Assembly: GCA_002343685.1 (NCBI GenBank)
Contig: DDRS01000028.1
Span: forward strand, 1-44,500
Source of the DNA: Thiobacillus denitrificans
GTDB lineage: Bacteria; Pseudomonadota; Gammaproteobacteria; Burkholderiales; Thiobacillaceae
Direction of reading: 5' to 3'
Length of the DNA: 44,500 nucleotides
Part shown: positions 40,784-44,500 of the stretch, piece after piece
Layout: each line of letters starts with the position of its first letter
Position numbering within the stretch: position 1 is the stretch's first letter
Translations under genes and position numbers: made by a program
Notes under the pieces: generated by a model
Databases searched by the model: none
What the model saw: only the letters and a program-made list of their open reading frames with translations
Told to the model about the DNA's origin: nothing

Positions 40784-41787
40784 ATGGCTGCGGCCATCGA
40801 CTGGCGCGAGGTGTGATTCCCGCTTGCTGTGGCAGGCAGAACGCCAAGCCGGATGCCGTGTCGCACCGCGGTCAATTCCGCCAGAATGGATATGGCGATT
40901 TCCGGCGGGGTGCGGCTGCCGATAGGCAGACCCACCGGCCCATGCAGGCGGTCAATTTCCGCTTTCGAAAGATCGAACAGGCTCAACCGTTCGCGCCGTC
41001 TCAGGTTATTGGCGTTCGAGCCGACGGCGCCGACATAGAATGCCGGCGATTTGAGCGCTTCCAGCAAAGCCATGTCATCCAGCTTGGGATCATGGGTCAA
41101 GGCCACCACTGCACAGCGGGCATCGGGCATCAGGGCGTTCACCGCGTCGTCCGGCATGCCGGGAACGAGTTCGGCACCCGCAACATCCCAGGCTGCGCTG
41201 TATTCCTCGCGGGGATCGCACACCAGCACCTGATAATCCAGGGCTTGGGCGATCTGCGCCAGATGGCAGGATATCTGGCCGGCGCCGATCACGAGCAGCC
41301 GCCAGCGCGGCCCATGCACGGCGATCAGCGTCTGCCCGTCGAACTGCGTGGTTTCGTCGATGTGCGGGGTGTAAAGGTGGATATCGCCGGTGACGAGATC
41401 GAGGCGCCGCCCGATCAGCCTGTGCTGCGCGATGTCGTCCTGGATCGCTTGCAGCAGGGGCTTGCCAGGCGCCGGCTCCAGCACCAGTTGCAGCGCGCCG
41501 CCGCAGGGCAGGCGGAAACGCTCGCATGCCTCGGCGGAGCCGCCGTAAATGAGCACTTCCGGCCGGATGGGCGGCGCGGCGCGCACCCGCTCGATCAGAT
41601 CGGCCTCGATGCAGCCGCCGGAAACCGATCCGGCAAGCAGTCCATCGTCGCGCACTGCGAGCATGGCGCCCACCGGGCGCGGGGATGACCCCCAGGTTTG
41701 GGTGACGGTGGCGAGCGTCACGCGATGGCCGTCATGCTGCCATTGCAGGCACGTGCGCAGGACTTCCAGGTCCGAGCTTTCCATCAT
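40780..41787 (-). CDS. XdhC/CoxI family molybdenum hydroxylase maturation factor
   Basis: A 335-residue XdhC/CoxI protein. The N-terminal domain shows TWGSSPRPVGAMLAVRDDG and GSVSGGCIEADL; the C-terminal Rossmann domain shows LLVIGAGQISCHLAQIAQAL and later ALTHDPKLDDMALLEAL. Such proteins bind the cofactor and help its sulfuration before insertion into the Mo subunit. Two adjacent ATGs (41787, 41784) are possible; the first overlaps the stop of the Mo subunit gene. Confidence 0.92.
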   Translation of the reverse strand: MMESSDLEVLRTCLQWQHDGHRVTLATVTQTWGSSPRPVGAMLAVRDDGLLAGSVSGGCIEADLIERVRAAPPIRPEVLIYGGSAEACERFRLPCGGALQLVLEPAPGKPLLQAIQDDIAQHRLIGRRLDLVTGDIHLYTPHIDETTQFDGQTLIAVHGPRWRLLVIGAGQISCHLAQIAQALDYQVLVCDPREEYSAAWDVAGAELVPGMPDDAVNALMPDARCAVVALTHDPKLDDMALLEALKSPAFYVGAVGSNANNLRRRERLSLFDLSKAEIDRLHGPVGLPIGSRTPPEIAISILAELTAVRHGIRLGVLPATASGNHTSRQSMAAAI

Positions 41788-43979
41788 GCACTCCGTAGTT
41801 CCGAGGTTTCGAACGGCAGCTTGCGCAGGCGCTTGCCGGTCGCGGCGAACAGCGCGTTGGCGACCGCCGGCGCAAGCGGCGGCACGCCCGGTTCGCCGAC
41901 GCCGGTGGGCGCCGCTTGAGACGGCACGATGTGTACCTCGACCCGGGGCATTTCGCTGATGCGCAGCAGCGGATAATCATGGAAGTTGGATTGCTCGACG
42001 CGTCCCGCCTTGAGGGTGATGGCGCTGTGCAGGGCTGCGGAAAGCCCGAAGCCGATGCCGCCTTCCATCTGTGCCCTGACCTGGTCCGGATTGACCGCGA
42101 TGCCGCAGTCCACGGCGCATATCACACGATCCACGCTGAACGAACCATCCGGCTTGACGCTGACTTCCGCCACCTCGGCGACAAAGGAGTTGAACGATTC
42201 ATGCACCGCGATGCCGCGCCCGCGCCGCACCCCGCTTTTCGGCGCCAGCGGTGTGCCCCAGCCGGCCTTGGTCGCGGCCAGTTCCAGCACGCCATCGAGA
42301 CGCGGATGTTGAATCAGTGTGCGGCGGAACGCATAAGGATCCTTGCCTGCCGCCGCTGCCAGCTCGTCGATGAAAATCTCGGTCGAGAAAGCGGTGTGGG
42401 TATGGCCGACGCTGCGCCACCACAGCACCGGCACGCCCAGCTTGGGCGAATGCAGCTCAACGTGCAGATTGGGGATGGCGTAGGCGAGGTTAGATGCGCC
42501 CTCGACCGACGTCATGTCGATGCCGTCCTTGACCAGCCCACCTTCGAACGCCGTGCCGGCGGCAATCGACTGGCCAACCAGTCGCTGGTTCCAGGCTACC
42601 GGGTTGCCTTGGGCATCCAGCCCTGCGCTGATGGCGTGGACGAACATAGGCCGGTAATAGCCGCCACGGATATCGTCCTCGCGCGTCCACATGAGGTGGA
42701 TCGGCGCGCTGAGATCGCGTGTGGCCTTCGCCACCGAGACGGCTTCCGCGATGTAGTCGGAGGCGGGATTGGCGCGCCGGCCGAAGCTGCCGCCGGCCAG
42801 CAGGGTATGGATTTTCACCTGCTCCGGCTTGATCCCCAAAATTTGGGCAGCGGTGGCCTGATCGCTGGTCTGCGACTGGGAGCCGGCCCAGATTTCGCAA
42901 CCGCTGTCCTTCAATTGCACGACGCAACTGAGCGGCTCCATCGGTGCGTGGGCGAGATAGGGGAACTCGAATGTCGCTTCCAGTTTTTTTGCCGCCTGGG
43001 CGAGGGCCTGCGCCGCATCGCCTTCGCTGCGTGCCACCTTGCCGGGCTGATTCAGCAGCGCCAGGTACTGGTCGCGTTGTTCAGTCGTCGAAACTCGTGC
43101 GCCGCCCGATTCGTCCCACTCGATTTGCAGCGCGTCGCGGCCTTTCTTGGCCGACCAGAAGTCCGTCGCGATTACCGCGACGCCTTGCGGCACTTCGACT
43201 ACGGCACGCACACCGGGTACCGCCTTCGCCCGCTCGGTTTGGACGCGCCTGAGCCTGGCGCCGAAGACCGACGGGCGCGCAAGCAAAGCGGTGAGCTGGC
43301 CGGGAAGCCGCACGTCGGAGGCGAACTGGGCGCTGCCGTTGGATTTTGCCTTCGAGTCGGTGCGCTTGAACTGCTTGCCGATGTACTTGAAATCCTGGGG
43401 TGATTTGAGTGCCACTTCGGCGGGCTGGGGCATCGTTGCCGCCTTCTCCGCCAGTTGTCCGTAGCTTGCTTTGCGGCCGCTGGGGCGGTGCAGCACCATG
43501 CCATCCAGGGTGACGAGGGTGTTGGCATCCACTTTCCAGTTATCCGCCGCTGCCGCGATCAGCATGGCGCGCGCGGTGGCGCCCGCCCGGCGCAACTGCT
43601 CGAATGAATTGGCCATGGCGGTACTGCCGCCGGTGCCCTGCATCGGCCCCCAGAGCAGGTTGTTATACAGCTTGGCGTCAGCCGGCGCTGATTCGACCCT
43701 GATCTTTTCCCAGGGCACGTCCAGTTCCTCGGCCACCAGGGTCGGCAGACCGGTATTGACCCCTTGCCCCATTTCCAGATGCTTGACGATCACCGTCACG
43801 GTGTCGTCGGGCGCGATCCGGATAAAGGCATTGGGCTCAAAGGGTTTGTCTGTGCCTTGGCCCGCCTTCATCCTGGCGGCGCCGCCGACAGGCAGGTAGA
43901 ACGCGAGGGTGAGGCCGACGCCCAAGGTGGTGCCGGTTTTCAGGAACGCGCGCCGGCTCGGGTTAATGATTTTGTCCAT
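41784..43979 (-). CDS. IorB-like molybdopterin-binding oxidoreductase subunit
   Basis: A 731-residue xanthine-dehydrogenase family large subunit of the isoquinoline 1-oxidoreductase beta type. A twin-arginine signal is at the N-terminus (PSRRAFLKTGTTLGVGLTLA), so it is exported or periplasm-facing. Motifs include LEMGQGVNTGLPTLVAEELD, the cofactor loop GGSFGRRANPASDYIAEA, and the late VGEPGVPPLAPAVANALF with the catalytic Glu. It hydroxylates a heterocycle or aldehyde; the substrate is unknown. The [2Fe-2S] subunit gene is upstream, 3 bases away. No FAD subunit is encoded, which is normal for this subtype that passes electrons to cytochromes. Confidence 0.92.
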   Translation of the reverse strand: MDKIINPSRRAFLKTGTTLGVGLTLAFYLPVGGAARMKAGQGTDKPFEPNAFIRIAPDDTVTVIVKHLEMGQGVNTGLPTLVAEELDVPWEKIRVESAPADAKLYNNLLWGPMQGTGGSTAMANSFEQLRRAGATARAMLIAAAADNWKVDANTLVTLDGMVLHRPSGRKASYGQLAEKAATMPQPAEVALKSPQDFKYIGKQFKRTDSKAKSNGSAQFASDVRLPGQLTALLARPSVFGARLRRVQTERAKAVPGVRAVVEVPQGVAVIATDFWSAKKGRDALQIEWDESGGARVSTTEQRDQYLALLNQPGKVARSEGDAAQALAQAAKKLEATFEFPYLAHAPMEPLSCVVQLKDSGCEIWAGSQSQTSDQATAAQILGIKPEQVKIHTLLAGGSFGRRANPASDYIAEAVSVAKATRDLSAPIHLMWTREDDIRGGYYRPMFVHAISAGLDAQGNPVAWNQRLVGQSIAAGTAFEGGLVKDGIDMTSVEGASNLAYAIPNLHVELHSPKLGVPVLWWRSVGHTHTAFSTEIFIDELAAAAGKDPYAFRRTLIQHPRLDGVLELAATKAGWGTPLAPKSGVRRGRGIAVHESFNSFVAEVAEVSVKPDGSFSVDRVICAVDCGIAVNPDQVRAQMEGGIGFGLSAALHSAITLKAGRVEQSNFHDYPLLRISEMPRVEVHIVPSQAAPTGVGEPGVPPLAPAVANALFAATGKRLRKLPFETSELRSA

Positions 43980-43982
43980 GGC

Positions 43983-44441
43983 TCATCCCCTCATCGTTCT
44001 GGCAGCTTGATGCACCGCCGCGCGTATGCGCTGATAGGTGGCGCAGCGGCACAGGTTGCCGTCCAGCGCCGTGTCGATGTCGGCATCCGTCGGCTGGGGG
44101 TTGCCCGCGAGCAGCGCCGCCGCCGACATGATCTGCCCCGACTGGCAATAGCCGCATTGCGGCACGTCGAGCTTGACCCAGGCATCCTGCAGGGCTTTCA
44201 CGGCCTTGCCCTGGGCGCCTTCGATGGTGGTGATCTTCTGCCCGGCGGCAGCGGAAACCGGCGTCATGCAGGCGCGAACCGGCGCCCCGTTCAGATGCAC
44301 GGTGCAGGCGCCGCACTGGGCCATGCCGCAACCGAATTTGGTGCCGGTCAGGCCCAGATTGTCGCGCAGCACCCAGAGCAGCGGTGTGTCCGGTGTGGCA
44401 TCGACGCTGCGCGGCGTGCCGTTGACGATAATAGGGATCAT
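43983..44441 (-). CDS. IorA-like [2Fe-2S] subunit
   Basis: A 152-residue iron-sulfur subunit. The plant-type ferredoxin cluster lies in FGCGMAQCGACTVHLNG and the second cluster in the helical domain, QCGYCQSGQIM and LCRCATYQRIR. The ATG at 44441 follows GGAGGG seven bases upstream; the frame is open further upstream but that part lacks coding character. It passes electrons from the Mo centre of the neighbouring subunit to an external acceptor. It is the first gene of the operon in the window; a promoter is not seen in the remaining 59 bases. Confidence 0.93.
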   Translation of the reverse strand: MIPIIVNGTPRSVDATPDTPLLWVLRDNLGLTGTKFGCGMAQCGACTVHLNGAPVRACMTPVSAAAGQKITTIEGAQGKAVKALQDAWVKLDVPQCGYCQSGQIMSAAALLAGNPQPTDADIDTALDGNLCRCATYQRIRAAVHQAARTMRG

Positions 44442-44500
44442 GCGTATTCCCTCCGTTACAGGTTGTATAGAAGATGGAACGGATAGGAAATTCAACCGCA

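Noticed and set aside
41916..43403. Long plus-strand frame of 495 codons opposite the Mo hydroxylase gene
   Set aside because: It is the antisense shadow of the iorB-like gene, with the composition of a high-GC third-frame artefact and no motif.

Overview
The window looks like a piece of a proteobacterial chromosome or large replicon, most likely a beta- or gamma-proteobacterium with sulfur-oxidising relatives. This is inferred from high GC, an F-type (MPF-F) conjugation locus of the SXT/R27 style, a TusA/DsrE2 sulfur-carrier pair, a XerC-like recombinase, Tat-exported molybdenum hydroxylases and LpxR. No rRNA, tRNA or CRISPR array is visible, so the taxon is an inference.

1-21.4 kb: a conjugative element. 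The left edge carries a candidate integron attC site (58-129) and a non-coding leader. From 624 to 20795 runs one long, tightly overlapping plus-strand operon for an F-type type IV secretion system: lytic transglycosylase, OmpA-like protein, small TraY-like protein, pilin TraA, TraL, TraE, TraK, TraB, DsbC-like isomerase, TraV, TraC, TrbI-type protein, TrhF-type S26 peptidase, TraW, a 59-residue protein, TraU, TrbC, TraN split into two secreted halves, a small secreted protein, thioredoxin-like TraF, TraH and TraG. The order covers pilus subunit, envelope core (K/B/V), ATPase (C), pilus assembly (L/E/W/U/TrbC/F/H) and mating-pair stabilisation (N/G). No relaxase or TraD coupling protein is in the window. 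The operon ends against minus-strand genes: a membrane protein, a Phd/YefM-PIN toxin-antitoxin pair and a XerC-like tyrosine recombinase.

23.4-28.1 kb: a minus-strand block. tusA-dsrE2, an unknown 128-residue protein, a membrane-anchored thioredoxin-like protein whose active-site segment is scrambled by two compensating frameshifts, and an unknown 157-residue protein look like one sulfur-trafficking transcription unit. Next to it lie an AhpD-like CxxC protein, a TetR regulator and a DUF302 protein. Three related 16-bp palindromes (673-688, 321-336 and 061-076 of kilobases 26, 27 and 28) suggest a small TetR regulon.

28.1-30.4 kb: a rearranged, decaying segment. An ECF-like sigma factor gene has lost its region 4 and runs into a palindrome-rich mobile-element remnant. 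Then a NodT/OprM-type outer membrane factor gene and an rbbA-type ABC transporter gene, both missing their 5' parts, are joined head to head at about 30375.

30.4-39.6 kb: transport and envelope genes on the plus strand: rbbA remnant, ABC-2 permease, MFS carrier and LpxR lipid A deacylase, then a second efflux operon (marR-emrA-emrB type) behind a near-consensus promoter, and a universal stress protein.

39.9-44.5 kb: a 268-bp MITE with 31-bp perfect terminal inverted repeats and a 5-bp target duplication sits directly against the stop codon of a minus-strand operon for an isoquinoline-oxidoreductase-type molybdenum hydroxylase: iorA-like [2Fe-2S] subunit, iorB-like Mo subunit, XdhC/CoxI maturation factor and MocA-type cofactor cytidylyltransferase.
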